Shown piece by piece: positions 1 through 7,519 of a stretch of DNA of 38,889 nt. The notes below the pieces were generated by a model, which saw only the letters and a program-made list of their open reading frames with translations, was not told where the DNA came from and searched no databases. The stretch comes from an uncultured Elusimicrobia bacterium (GTDB lineage: Bacteria > Elusimicrobiota > Elusimicrobia > UBA1565 > UBA9628). A program made the translations under genes and the position numbers. The stretch lies in NCBI GenBank assembly GCA_903881545.1, contig CAIRTQ010000103.1:1-38889 (forward strand), in the 5' to 3' direction. Position 1 is the first letter of the stretch, and each line of letters opens with the position of its first letter.

Positions 1-54
1 CTGCGACGAAGAATTTGATACCTTCCCATTTGGCGATTCCTCCTTTGGTGCTTC

Positions 55-351
55 TTGTCCCAACTTGATGCTACCAAGCCGGGGGAATCGCCTCAACTCT
101 TTTCAACTAGACCCGGGACATCCTCCTCCAAGAACGCCGTGATGACCCAGATATGGGTCGCGATGTGTTACTACCTGCTGCTGGCTTACGTGAAATATCA
201 GGCGCACTACAAGCAGTCGCTGTTCTACCTGCACCGCAGCGTTCGGGAAACTCTGCTCGAACGCGCTTCGCTTTTTAATCTGCTCAGTTTAAACGAATCC
301 AGGCTGGCACGCCTCAAAGGTCACGACCCCCAACTATGCCTCGAATTTTAA
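55..351 (+). pseudogene. IS4-like transposase, C-terminal remnant
   Basis: The readable frame ends in a stretch that begins NAVMTQIWVAMCYYLLLAY and runs on through a Leu/Arg-rich tail. This matches the C-terminal end that I recognise from IS4-family transposases, where NAVxTQIWIA followed by a hydrophobic helix is typical. Only about 75 residues are transposase-like, from roughly position 118 to the stop at 349-351. I translated bases 1-115 in the three plus-strand frames and none continues the transposase upstream, so the catalytic DDE core is missing and the copy must be dead. The start at 55 is only where the frame opens and is not a real initiation site. I see no inverted repeat that would define the element's end. 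Identification rests on motif memory, not on a search. Confidence 0.55.
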
Positions 352-384
352 CCGGACAGGAGTGGCCCAGATTGTAATATCCTC

Positions 385-413
385 TTGTTTCAAAAGCAAT
401 ACGATGGCATAAT
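385..413 (+). promoter_or_regulatory. candidate promoter for the cold-shock gene
   Basis: TTGTTT (385-390), a 17-bp spacer and CATAAT (408-413) form a plausible vegetative promoter. Transcription from it would leave an untranslated leader of about 125 nt before the cold-shock start at 547. Long leaders are usual for thermoregulated cspA-type mRNAs. The assignment is from the boxes alone. Confidence 0.35.
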
Positions 414-472
414 GCTTCCGTCGGTATTTGCATTTGTCGCTATTTCGATGTTTTTTTTGAGCATCTACATGC

Positions 473-501
473 TACAATATACATAGGGAAGATGATTCCC
501 T
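473..501 (+). promoter_or_regulatory. alternative -10 box and leader hairpin of the cold-shock mRNA
   Basis: A second -10-like box, TACAAT, lies at 473-478 in an AT-rich stretch with no good -35 partner (a T-run occupies 451-458). Just downstream a short perfect hairpin, AGGGAA (485-490) / TTCCCT (496-501) with a 5-nt loop, would sit at the very 5' end of such a transcript. A 5'-terminal hairpin can protect mRNA from decay; that role here is inference. Confidence 0.3.
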
Positions 502-546
502 TCAGCACAAGACGTAAGACTAATAAAAAAGAGGAATACAAACATA

Positions 547-750
547 ATGGCTACGGGAAAAGTGAAGTGGTTCAATGACCAGAAGGGCTTCGGCTTCATC
601 ACGCCGGATGACGGTTCCAAGGATCTTTTCGTCCATCACTCGTCCATCACCGGTGACGGCTTCAAGACTTTGGCTGAGAATCAGGCCGTAGAGTTCGAGG
701 TCCAGTCGTCTGACAAGGGCCCTCGCGCCGCCAACGTCAAGAAGCTCTAG
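547..750 (+). CDS. cspA: cold-shock domain protein (CspA family)
   Basis: This 67-residue protein is a single cold-shock domain, the normal full length for the family. RNP1 is visible as KGFGFI (residues 13-18) and RNP2 as LFVHHS (27-32), and the GKVKWFN start is diagnostic. The family binds single-stranded RNA and DNA and acts as an RNA chaperone that keeps mRNAs translatable, often but not always under cold induction. The ATG at 547 is preceded by a GAGGAA ribosome-binding site. The gene is monocistronic: a leader of 60-125 nt precedes it and a strong hairpin follows the stop. The paralog cannot be named, so the symbol is generic; the family call is secure. Confidence 0.95.
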   Translation: MATGKVKWFNDQKGFGFITPDDGSKDLFVHHSSITGDGFKTLAENQAVEFEVQSSDKGPRAANVKKL

Positions 751-771
751 TTTAGCTTCGGACTGGTCAAT

Positions 772-804
772 AACCGCCCGCACCCCTCAAAGGTGCGGGC
801 GGTT
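772..804 (+). terminator. intrinsic terminator after the cold-shock gene
   Basis: A perfect 13-bp stem, AACCGCCCGCACC (772-784) pairing with 792-804, closes a 7-nt loop and is followed by the AT-rich CATTTATAA. It starts 21 bases after the stop codon. The U-tract is weak, but the stem is very stable. It also lies 38 bases beyond the stop of the convergent Fic gene, so it may serve both strands. Confidence 0.75.
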
Positions 805-841
805 CATTTATAACCTCGCTGTGGCAGCTGCAATTCCGATT

Positions 842-1840
842 TTAGCTCAGCAAGTAACGTGTATTCTTATGTGCGCCGACGGTTTTGATCACGCCGTTGT
901 GCAGGAGCGGCTTGAGGGCATAGTGGGCTCCCGGGGGCGTGACGCGCAACGCCCGTGCGATATCGCGGATCGCCAAGGAGCCTCTCTCGCGCAGCAGTCG
1001 CAACAATTTTTCTTGGCGCAGCGTGAGGGAAATTGGATCTTTACCAGGTAATCCTAGGCTCTGGGTGCGTTTCTGAACCCGTTCCAGTGTTTCCAGGACG
1101 GCTTCGGCCATGAATTCGAGCCAACTGCCCAAGTCTTCGCGTTCGACTTGGGCGCGTTGAAGGGCCTTGATGTAGAAAGCGCGGTTTTCAAGCAGCACCT
1201 CGTCAAGAGCAAAAATATGGAGAGTATCGAACCCCATGCGATAGAGTTGCCAGGTAGCCAAGGCGCGGCCCACCCGACCGTTGCCGTCCCTGAAGGGGTG
1301 TATCTCGACGAATCGGAGATGCAGGATGGCGGACGAGAAAACCGCGGGAAGTTTCCCCGCCGACTTGTTGAGCCAATCCAGCATGCCCTTGGTCAACGCC
1401 GGTACTTGTCGCCAAGGTGGACAGACATGCAGGCCGGCCTTTACGTCATTCTTTCGATAGGACCCGATGGGGCCATCATCTGCGGCGCCTTCGGCAATGA
1501 TCGTGTGGAGATGGAGGATGTCTTTCTCTCCGATTCCCTGGGCTTGACCGCGCCTTTGAAGCCAAGTGAGAGCATCTAGATAATTCTGGGCCATCCGGAT
1601 GTGGCGATCCGGATACCCAAGGGCCTCCTTCCCTTCCATGAGTCCTTTGATGGCTTCCAAAGATAGGGTGCAACCCTCGATGGCGGTCGACCCCCATGCG
1701 GCTCTGGCCATGGCGTCCTTGACTAAGGATGGCACCCAGGGAACCTTGATCAAGGATGAGCGCAACTGCTCCCGGATTCGCGAGATTTCTTCGAGGAGTT
1801 TGTAGACGCGGGGCGCGACCTGGAATCGTGGACTATACAC
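842..1840 (-). CDS. Fic-domain protein with C-terminal winged helix
   Basis: The Fic active-site motif HPFRDGNGRVGR is complete at residues 181-192, including the catalytic His and the phosphate-binding GNGR. Fic enzymes usually transfer AMP, or another nucleotide or phosphate group, from a nucleotide onto a target hydroxyl. The inhibitory motif (S/T)xxxE(G/N) is present as STAIEG at residues 51-56, so the protein belongs to the class autoinhibited from its own N-terminal helix. Residues about 275-330 look like a winged helix-turn-helix, a common partner in standalone bacterial Fic proteins. The start is GTG at 1840; an in-frame stop lies two codons upstream, so it cannot be longer. No Shine-Dalgarno is visible. 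No antitoxin partner is adjacent, which argues against a two-gene toxin-antitoxin pair. The target is unknown. Confidence 0.92.
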   Translation of the reverse strand: MYSPRFQVAPRVYKLLEEISRIREQLRSSLIKVPWVPSLVKDAMARAAWGSTAIEGCTLSLEAIKGLMEGKEALGYPDRHIRMAQNYLDALTWLQRRGQAQGIGEKDILHLHTIIAEGAADDGPIGSYRKNDVKAGLHVCPPWRQVPALTKGMLDWLNKSAGKLPAVFSSAILHLRFVEIHPFRDGNGRVGRALATWQLYRMGFDTLHIFALDEVLLENRAFYIKALQRAQVEREDLGSWLEFMAEAVLETLERVQKRTQSLGLPGKDPISLTLRQEKLLRLLRERGSLAIRDIARALRVTPPGAHYALKPLLHNGVIKTVGAHKNTRYLLS

Positions 1841-1844
1841 TGTT

Positions 1845-1875
1845 CATAAAGTTTACATAAAGTTAATCATAAAGT
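1845..1875 (-). promoter_or_regulatory. three phased CATAAAGT repeats at the Fic-gene promoter
   Basis: CATAAAGT (plus-strand reading) occurs exactly at 1845-1852, 1856-1863 and 1868-1875, with start-to-start distances of 11 and 12 bases, about one helical turn each. The block lies directly upstream of the GTG start at 1840. It covers a candidate -10 (TATGAT on the minus strand, 1866-1871) whose possible -35 is TTGCAC at 1887-1892, although the 15-bp spacer is short. Same-face repeats over a promoter suggest a cooperative operator; the winged helix of the downstream Fic protein is the obvious candidate ligand. That is inference. Confidence 0.5.
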
Positions 1876-2038
1876 CCATGATTCAGGTGCAATCGCTAAG
1901 CAGCTGACTGCAACGGCACGGCGCGGACGGGATTGGCAAGGGATGACCTTCCTCCCGTCTTTGGGCCGTTGAGTCATCCCAAGATTGAGGATCCCTTTGC
2001 ATTGGACAAGTCTGGTATTCCTCATGCTCAAATTCTTT

Positions 2039-2047
2039 TGGTATAAT
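2039..2047 (+). promoter_or_regulatory. extended -10 promoter of tRNA-Ala
   Basis: TGGTATAAT is a perfect extended -10 element (TGn plus TATAAT at 2042-2047) whose end lies nine bases before the first tRNA nucleotide. No good -35 is seen at the usual distance, which fits an extended -10 promoter. A short 5' leader of a few bases would be removed by RNase P. Confidence 0.7.
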
Positions 2048-2056
2048 CAGCGCTAC

Positions 2057-2132
2057 GGGCGTGTAGCTCAGTTGGGAGAGCGCTTCCTTCGCAAGGAAGA
2101 GGTCGCAGGTTCGATTCCTGTCACGTCCACCA
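2057..2132 (+). tRNA. tRNA-Ala (anticodon CGC)
   Basis: The cloverleaf folds completely. The acceptor stem is GGGCGTG (2057-2063) with CACGTCC (2122-2128), the D stem GCTC/GAGC, the anticodon stem CTTCC/GGAAG around loop TTCGCAA, and the T arm GCAGG-TTCGATT-CCTGT. The anticodon CGC occupies 2090-2092 and reads GCG codons. The acceptor holds a G3-U70 wobble pair, the identity element of alanine tRNAs, and position 73 is A. The CCA end is encoded (2130-2132). A GCG-specific alanine tRNA suits the GC-rich codon usage here. Confidence 0.97.
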
Positions 2133-2172
2133 TTTTAATGTCGTTCGCGGATAGGTCGGCGGGAGTGCTGCC

Positions 2173-2538
2173 ATGAAGGTTCTTGTCCGGGCGCAGTTCA
2201 TCCTCCTCTTGGCCGCCGGCGCGTGGGCTGGCCCCATGAAAACCAATATCGCCGTCGGCGAAACCTTCCATATCCAGTTGCCTTGCAATCCCACCACCGG
2301 CTACATGTGGGAGCTCAAAAGCCTTGACCGTGACATCGCCGCTCCCATCGGCGACATCGAATTCCAGCAGAGCCCCGCCAAACCTGGCATGGTCGGCGTC
2401 GGCGGCACCTGCGTCCTGGGAATCAAAGGCGTCAGGCCTGGAAAGACCACGGCCGTCCTCGTCTACCGCCGTTCCTGGGAGAAGGTCCCCCCGCTCAAGG
2501 TCTACAAAGCCGCCATCAAGGTTTTGCCGAAGAAGTAG
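2173..2538 (+). CDS. chagasin-family cysteine protease inhibitor, secreted
   Basis: The 121-residue product has a signal peptide (residues 1-19, ending AWA) followed by a chagasin-type (MEROPS I42) domain. All three inhibitory loops are recognisable: NPTTGY at 39-44, the glycine-rich GMVGVGGT near 72-79, and RRSWE at 99-103 in place of the usual RPW. The family blocks papain-like (C1) cysteine peptidases by wedging these loops into the active site, so the mature protein probably acts in the periplasm or outside the cell. A GGGAG ribosome-binding site precedes the ATG. The gene starts 40 bases after tRNA-Ala with no promoter evident between them, so it may be read from the tRNA promoter. Its last 23 bases overlap the end of the convergent gene. 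Confidence 0.85.
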   Translation: MKVLVRAQFILLLAAGAWAGPMKTNIAVGETFHIQLPCNPTTGYMWELKSLDRDIAAPIGDIEFQQSPAKPGMVGVGGTCVLGIKGVRPGKTTAVLVYRRSWEKVPPLKVYKAAIKVLPKK

Positions 2539-3166
2539 CAGCCGCTCCGCTCACCTCGGCAAGGAAAACGCCCAAGAACCACCCGCGCGCGTCAAAGTCA
2601 AAAGCCGCGTTCAGCCGGGCCAGGTCCGCGCAAGCGTGGCAGGTGCGGACTGGGAACTCGAAGACGAAGCGCCGTCCGCCCCCCCTGCGTTTTGCCACTT
2701 CCGGCCGCCCCGTGTCGCTCGCCCAAATCTCCGCTTCCGGATTTTTGACGCGGATGGTCTTCAGCCGGGAATCCTGCCAGAAGTCCTTCAGCCGTTCCGG
2801 GGCCGAAACGTCGACTAAAGGAGGCCTGCCATTGACCAGCAGGACCCCCTCGTTGGAGTTCGCTCGGAAAGGATAGGTGACGTAGGCGACCGCAACCCGG
2901 CCGTGGCGCTCCAAGGCTCTCAAGTAGCCGTCCCCCTCCAGCCGCCGGGTGAAGGCCAGGGCCGCGGGCTTGGTGCCCGCGCCGGCCATGAAGTCTAACA
3001 GGCAGTGTCCGGTGTCCGGAACGGACATGCGCCTGCACTGCGCATCGAACTTGTCCAGTGTGGTTTTCGTCGCTGGCCAGACCGCGTCCGGACCGACCAT
3101 GCCCAGGGAGGCAGCGAAGGCGGATGCGAAGAAGAGCGAAACAATGGTCAAGATCATGCTGTTCAT
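2516..3166 (-). CDS. secreted protein of unknown function with a CHAC motif
   Basis: I do not recognise the family. The 216-residue protein begins with a clear signal peptide (MNSMILTIVSLFFASAFA). The body has cysteines near residues 43 and 54 and a TCHACADL stretch near 175, followed by FDFDARGWFLG. A CxxC pair followed by a FDFD-G-F-G pattern could be a redox or metal-binding element, but I cannot assign it. The ATG overlaps the stop of the upstream TPR gene (ATGA), so it is translationally coupled, and it ends the aspS-ABC transporter operon. Its 3' end overlaps the convergent chagasin-like gene by 23 bases. Confidence 0.75.
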   Translation of the reverse strand: MNSMILTIVSLFFASAFAASLGMVGPDAVWPATKTTLDKFDAQCRRMSVPDTGHCLLDFMAGAGTKPAALAFTRRLEGDGYLRALERHGRVAVAYVTYPFRANSNEGVLLVNGRPPLVDVSAPERLKDFWQDSRLKTIRVKNPEAEIWASDTGRPEVAKRRGGGRRFVFEFPVRTCHACADLARLNAAFDFDARGWFLGVFLAEVSGAAATSSAKP

Positions 3167-3855
3167 TTTGGTCCTTTCTCCATCAGCCTATGGATTACAT
3201 CAATCTGGCGGCGCGCCCGCTCCTGGTACGAAGCATCATCGCGGCCGTTGGCTAGCACATTCTCCCAGACCGCCAGCGCCGCCGCGTATTCGCCGCGCTC
3301 CTTGTGGATATTGGCGAGGATCGCCTTCATGAGCGAAGGGCAGGCCGGGTCGTCGAGAGAGCTTTCGAGCAGGCCCACCATACGCGGCATATCCCCCTGC
3401 TTCTTGTACGCCAGAGCGGCCACCATCAGGCGCAATAGGCCATAGTCCGGGTTATTGCGAATCCCCTCTTGCAGAATGTCCAAAGCCTCGTCCGGCCGTT
3501 GGACTTCCGGATCCCAGGCCAGCATGGCTGCGCCGAAGGCGTACGCCCGCTGGAAGCGCGGGTCGAGGCGCACGACGCGCAAGGTCATGTCCTTGAGCCG
3601 GCTATAGCGGCGGCCCGACTCTTCCGTCGGCGCAGGCTCGCCGCCCGCGTATTGCAAAAGCTGGACCCAGGCGATGTCCGCCGCCGCGGCGCGCAAGCCC
3701 ATCGCCGACAATTGCAGGTCCTGGGCCTGGAACGGTCCGCGGACGAGCTGGCTCAACGGAGGGAAGCGCGGCGTGGAACTCGCACGCAGGCCGGCCCCGG
3801 CGCAAAGAGCCATGCCGGCGCAAAGAGCCGCGGCCGCCAGAGCCCGTCGGGACAT
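3163..3855 (-). CDS. secreted TPR-containing protein
   Basis: The frame is open further upstream, but the start is set at the ATG that overlaps the stop of the ABC permease (TGATG). The resulting 230-residue protein begins MSRRALAAAALCAGMALCAG, a typical signal peptide. There is no good lipobox, so it is probably soluble and periplasmic. The mature part contains degenerate helical repeats of TPR type (for example DEALDILQEGIRNNPDYGLLR and GEYAAALAVWENVL). TPRs mediate protein-protein contacts. Its position after an ABC-2 exporter suggests an accessory role, but nothing in the sequence proves it. Confidence 0.8.
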   Translation of the reverse strand: MSRRALAAAALCAGMALCAGAGLRASSTPRFPPLSQLVRGPFQAQDLQLSAMGLRAAAADIAWVQLLQYAGGEPAPTEESGRRYSRLKDMTLRVVRLDPRFQRAYAFGAAMLAWDPEVQRPDEALDILQEGIRNNPDYGLLRLMVAALAYKKQGDMPRMVGLLESSLDDPACPSLMKAILANIHKERGEYAAALAVWENVLANGRDDASYQERARRQIDVIHRLMEKGPK

Positions 3856-4622
3856 CAGACCTCCTTCTGGGAGAAGATCTGGCAGGAAAGCGCCAGCGCC
3901 GTCGACACATAGGCCGCTGTGTAAAGCGCCAGCCATAGGAACCAGGGCGCGTCCGGCCCGGGCGCGGCGTTCCAGAAATCCCGATAGTCGAACCGGGCCA
4001 GGTCCGGCGTGGCGAAGGCCGCCAAGAGCAGAGGCCATTTGATTAGGAAGCTGCCCGAGCGCTCGGCCAAGAACTGCATCTCGGCCGTGAAATGCCCGAG
4101 CAGCCACAGGAACAAGGTGAAAGCCATGGCCGCAGCCGGAGAACTGAGAGTCAAGGACAACAGTAAGGCCAGCGCGGCCATGACCGCGGTCTTGGCCAGC
4201 ATGCACAGCCAGGCCAGAACATAGACGCCCGCGCCGCGCCAGCCGTAAAGCGCCAGCAGTCCCAGATGCAGGGCGGCCATGAGCGCCATAGCGCAGGCTA
4301 CCGCGGCCCAGGCGCCCAGGAATCGGCCCAGGATGTAGTGCGACCGGGGCACGGGATGCGCCAAGACGAGCTGAACCGTGCGGGACTCCAGCTCCCGTAG
4401 GATGAGATTGACCGAGGTAAAGACCGCCAGGACCAGGCCGATAAGCTCTCCGGTGGCCAGGCCCAGGTCTATGATCATGCGCAGACGCTCCTGCTGGGCC
4501 AAGACCGAGACTATCAGCGCGCCGCCGAGGAGTATCAGGCCGAAGAGCAGGACGACAAGATATGTCTTTTGCCGGAGGATCTCCTTGAAGGAGCAGGCCG
4601 CGATGGATTTCAGGCTGTCCAT
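3855..4622 (-). CDS. ABC-2 type transporter permease
   Basis: A 255-residue integral membrane protein with about six hydrophobic segments: one near residues 20-42, one at 55-72, and four more up to the C-terminus. The layout, and the motif RELESRTVQLVLAHPVPR after the second segment, fit the ABC-2 (DUF3526/NosY-like) permease family. Such permeases dimerise and pair with a separate ATPase to export lipids, polysaccharides, drugs or peptides; the substrate cannot be read from the sequence. The ATG at 4622 lies seven bases after the ATPase stop, with a GAGGGGG ribosome-binding site overlapping that stop. The gene is partnered with the ATPase just upstream. Confidence 0.88.
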   Translation of the reverse strand: MDSLKSIAACSFKEILRQKTYLVVLLFGLILLGGALIVSVLAQQERLRMIIDLGLATGELIGLVLAVFTSVNLILRELESRTVQLVLAHPVPRSHYILGRFLGAWAAVACAMALMAALHLGLLALYGWRGAGVYVLAWLCMLAKTAVMAALALLLSLTLSSPAAAMAFTLFLWLLGHFTAEMQFLAERSGSFLIKWPLLLAAFATPDLARFDYRDFWNAAPGPDAPWFLWLALYTAAYVSTALALSCQIFSQKEV

Positions 4623-4629
4623 ATCCCCC

Positions 4630-5400
4630 TCAGGCCAGACGCAGTTCGCCGACCCCGTCCGCGCGCGCCACAGCGCCGGCGAAGGCGTCCTCAAGGCCGC
4701 CCGGCCGGCCGGCCCACTCGTCATGGCGCATGACGCGCGCCAGCTTGCCGCGCGAGAGTATCCCTATCCGGTCGCAGACCTGCTCGACCTCGGAGATGTC
4801 GTGCGACGAGAACAGCACGGTCTTGCCCCGCGCTTTGAGCCACAGGACCAGGGCGCGTACTTCCTTAATGGCCAGCGGGTCTAGCCCGGTCACCGGCTCG
4901 TCCATGATGACCAGTTCGGGCTCGTGGATCAAGGCCTGGGCCAGGCTGATGCGCTGGAGCATGCCCTTGGAGTACTCGGCTATCCTCTGGTCGGCACCGG
5001 ACGCCATGCCCACGCGTTCAAGCATCTGATCCACGCGCTTTTCCCGCTGGGCTGAAGGGATGCGTGAGAGCGCGGCGAACAGGCGCAGGGCCTCGCGACC
5101 GCTCAGTGCGGGGTTAAGGCAGGCGGCCTCGGGCATATAGCCGATCTTCGCCAATGTCTCCAGGTCCGGCATGGGGCGGCCCAGGACCTCCACCGTGCCT
5201 TGCGTGGCCGATTGTAGGCCCAAGATTATCTTGATCGTCGTGGTCTTGCCCGAGCCGTTGAGGCCGAGCAGGCCGAACACCTCGCCGACGGCGACTTCCA
5301 GGTCCAGGTCTGAGACCGCGACGGTCTGAGTGGAGCGGCCGAGATGCGAGCGGCGGTAGACCTTGGCGACGCCCTTGAGTCTTATGGCGATGCTAGGCAA
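4630..5400 (-). CDS. ABC transporter ATP-binding protein
   Basis: This 256-residue nucleotide-binding subunit has all the motifs: Walker A GLNGSGKTT (residues 46-54), the Q-loop replaced by a GYMPE segment (88-91), signature YSKGMLQR (143-150), Walker B LVIMDEP (163-169) and the H-loop SSHD near 198-201. The lack of Gln at the Q-loop is seen in other exporters of this ABC-2 group. The start is TTG at 5400, which overlaps the aspS stop codon by eight bases. The protein energises the permease encoded next; the transported substrate is unknown. Confidence 0.93.
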   Translation of the reverse strand: MPSIAIRLKGVAKVYRRSHLGRSTQTVAVSDLDLEVAVGEVFGLLGLNGSGKTTTIKIILGLQSATQGTVEVLGRPMPDLETLAKIGYMPEAACLNPALSGREALRLFAALSRIPSAQREKRVDQMLERVGMASGADQRIAEYSKGMLQRISLAQALIHEPELVIMDEPVTGLDPLAIKEVRALVLWLKARGKTVLFSSHDISEVEQVCDRIGILSRGKLARVMRHDEWAGRPGGLEDAFAGAVARADGVGELRLA

Positions 5401-7174
5401 GCTTGATGCACAGTTCCTGGAGCAGCTTGGGGTCCACTGGGCCGGGGGCTTCGCTGAGCAGGCAGGCGCCCTTCTGGGTCTTGGGGAAGGCGATGACGTC
5501 GCGGATGGAATCCTCGCCGCGCATCAGCGCCACCAACCGGTCCAGGCCTAAGGCGATGCCGCCGTGCGGCGGGGCGCCGTATTCCAGGGCGTTCAAAAGC
5601 AGGCCGAACTGGGCCTGCTGGGCCTCGGGGTTAAATCCCATCAAGGCCAGTATCTTGCTCTGCACCTCGGCGCGGTGGTTGCGGATGGAGCCGGAGGCGA
5701 TCTCCACGCCGTTGCAGACCAGATCGTACTGGTGAGAGCGGACTTTGCCCGGCTCGCTGTCGAGCAGGCCGAGGTCCGCGTCCAGCGGCGCGGTGAAGGG
5801 GTTGTGGGAGAAGGTCCAGCGGTTCTCTTCCGCCGCCCATTCCAGCAAGGGGAAGCGTGTGACCCAGGAGAAGTGCCAGGGCGTAGAGGCCTGTAGGCCG
5901 ATTTGTGCGCGGTCCTCCGGCCTGGAGAGGAACTCCTTGCGCAGGCCGCCCATATGGACGAAGGGAGCGTAGCCGGCTCCCACGCCGAAGAAGCTCACCT
6001 GGCCCTGGCCCGGCTTGATGCCGAAGCCCTTGGCCAAAGCGGCGATTTCCTCGGGCGAGATGAACTTGGCGATGGGTGACTCAGGCGAATCGTTCCATCT
6101 GATCCACGGCAGGCCCTTGGCGCCCTGAGTCTTTATCATTTCCGTGAGCTTGTCTATGCGGCTGCGCGAGATGGCGGCCCCCGGCACGGTCAGGGCCGCG
6201 ATGCGGCCGCCGGAGCGCACCGTCTCGCCGAAGATTTTGAATTTTGACTCGCGGAAGACCTCGGAGACGTCGGCCAGGGCGAGTCCGTAGCGCAGGTCGG
6301 GCTTGTCCGAGCCGTAGCCCAGCATGGCCTGGTCGTATTCGAGCCTGGGGAAGGGCGCGGGAAGCTCTTGGCCCATGACCTCGTGCCAGACACCCTGGAG
6401 CATGCGCTCGACCAAGGCCTGGATGTCGCCTTCTTCGACGAAGGACATCTCCAGGTCGATCTGGGTGTGCTCAAGCTGGCGGTCGGCGCGCAAGTCCTCG
6501 TCGCGGAAGGCGCGGGCGAGCTGGAAGTAGCGGTCCACACCGCTGACCATGAGAATCTGCTTGAAGATCTGCGGGGATTGGGGCAGGGCGTAGAAGTTCC
6601 CGGGCGCCAGCCGCGACGGGACGATGAAGTCGCGCGCGCCTTCGGGCGTGGCCTTGGTTAAAATGGGGGTCTCGATCTCCAGGAAGCCCTCGGCGTCCAG
6701 GGCGCGGCGCACGGTCTGGGCCACGCGGTGGCGGCAGATCAAGTTGTCGATCATCCGGGGCCGGCGCAGGTCCAGGAAGCGGTACTTGAGCCGGGTCTCC
6801 TCCAGGACGTTGGCGTGCTCGGAGACCTCGAAGGGCAGGGCCTTGGAAGCGTTGAGGACCTTGATGGCGTCGGCTTTGACCTCCACGTCGCCGGTGGGGA
6901 GCTTGGGGTTCTTCATGCCATCAGGCCGGCTGCGCACTTCTCCCGACACGGCGATGACGTGCTCGCTGCCGAGCTTGGCCGCGGCCAGGAAAGCCTCGGC
7001 CTCCTCGGGGTTGACCACGACCTGGACTAGGCCGGAGCGATCGCGTAGGTCGAGGAAGTAGACCCCGCCGTGGTCGCGCCGGGAATGCACCCAGCCGGCC
7101 AGGCTGACGCGCTGGCCTATGTGCGCGGCCCGCAGTTCGTCGCAGCAATGCGTGCGCAGGGAGGTGGGCTTCAT
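5393..7174 (-). CDS. aspS: aspartyl-tRNA synthetase (probably non-discriminating)
   Basis: The 593-residue enzyme is a bacterial-type class IIb synthetase: N-terminal OB anticodon-binding domain, catalytic core, and a GAD insertion. Motif 2 is seen in FRDEDLRADRQLEHTQID and motif 3 in GIALGLDRLVALMRG. In the anticodon domain the segment SRRDHGG has His at residue 35. Enzymes that charge only tRNA-Asp usually have Leu there, while non-discriminating ones that also misacylate tRNA-Asn tend to have His. If so, the cell makes Asn-tRNA through the GatCAB amidotransferase; that is inference. I chose the ATG at 7174 over a TTG 14 codons upstream, because the family begins at about this point. It heads the aspS-ABC-TPR gene string. 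Confidence 0.96.
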   Translation of the reverse strand: MKPTSLRTHCCDELRAAHIGQRVSLAGWVHSRRDHGGVYFLDLRDRSGLVQVVVNPEEAEAFLAAAKLGSEHVIAVSGEVRSRPDGMKNPKLPTGDVEVKADAIKVLNASKALPFEVSEHANVLEETRLKYRFLDLRRPRMIDNLICRHRVAQTVRRALDAEGFLEIETPILTKATPEGARDFIVPSRLAPGNFYALPQSPQIFKQILMVSGVDRYFQLARAFRDEDLRADRQLEHTQIDLEMSFVEEGDIQALVERMLQGVWHEVMGQELPAPFPRLEYDQAMLGYGSDKPDLRYGLALADVSEVFRESKFKIFGETVRSGGRIAALTVPGAAISRSRIDKLTEMIKTQGAKGLPWIRWNDSPESPIAKFISPEEIAALAKGFGIKPGQGQVSFFGVGAGYAPFVHMGGLRKEFLSRPEDRAQIGLQASTPWHFSWVTRFPLLEWAAEENRWTFSHNPFTAPLDADLGLLDSEPGKVRSHQYDLVCNGVEIASGSIRNHRAEVQSKILALMGFNPEAQQAQFGLLLNALEYGAPPHGGIALGLDRLVALMRGEDSIRDVIAFPKTQKGACLLSEAPGPVDPKLLQELCIKLA

Positions 7175-7258
7175 CGGGGTTGGAGAAGGCGGAAATTCAT
7201 GAAGGAATTTTAGCAAAAAACGCTGGGACCTGCCCCGCGGGCGGCGCTGCTTCCCTTT

Positions 7259-7498
7259 CTAGGAATCAGCCTTCGCCGGCGGCATGGACACCCACAGGAC
7301 GATGTAGGCGATCAAGCCGAGGCCGCCGATGAAGAGCGAGGTGACGAACGCCGCTCGCCAGACCCAAGAAGGGACGGGGGTGTTCTCCCCCAGGCCGCCG
7401 CAAATCCCGGCGACCTTCTTGTCCTTGGCCGAGCGCCTTAAATCCCGCAGATTCCAGGACGTTTGGGGCGTCTGTTCAGGTCTAATCAGCTCGGCCAT
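7259..7498 (-). CDS. PspC-domain small membrane protein
   Basis: A 79-residue protein with a PspC domain: basic-polar segment RRSAKDKKVAGICGGLGE (roughly 21-38), then an aromatic-rich stretch and a hydrophobic helix (FVTSLFIGGLGLIAYIVLWV) that spans the inner membrane. PspC proteins sense or respond to envelope stress in phage-shock systems, but many small standalone PspC proteins have no known partner, and no pspA or pspF is present here. The ATG has a strong GGGGGGAT ribosome-binding site and lies 21 bases after aqpZ, so the two are probably co-transcribed. Confidence 0.88.
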   Translation of the reverse strand: MAELIRPEQTPQTSWNLRDLRRSAKDKKVAGICGGLGENTPVPSWVWRAAFVTSLFIGGLGLIAYIVLWVSMPPAKADS

Positions 7499-7519
7499 AT
7501 CCCCCCCTTCGAAAAAACT

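Noticed and set aside
2068-2271. Minus-strand frame containing VTGIEPATSSLRRKRSPN
   Set aside because: It is the antisense of tRNA-Ala. This peptide is a well-known spurious translation of tRNA genes.
7205-7250. Terminator or promoter between pspC and aspS
   Set aside because: A T6 run and a TAAAAT box are present, but only 3-4 bp stems precede the run and no -35 is found at the right distance.
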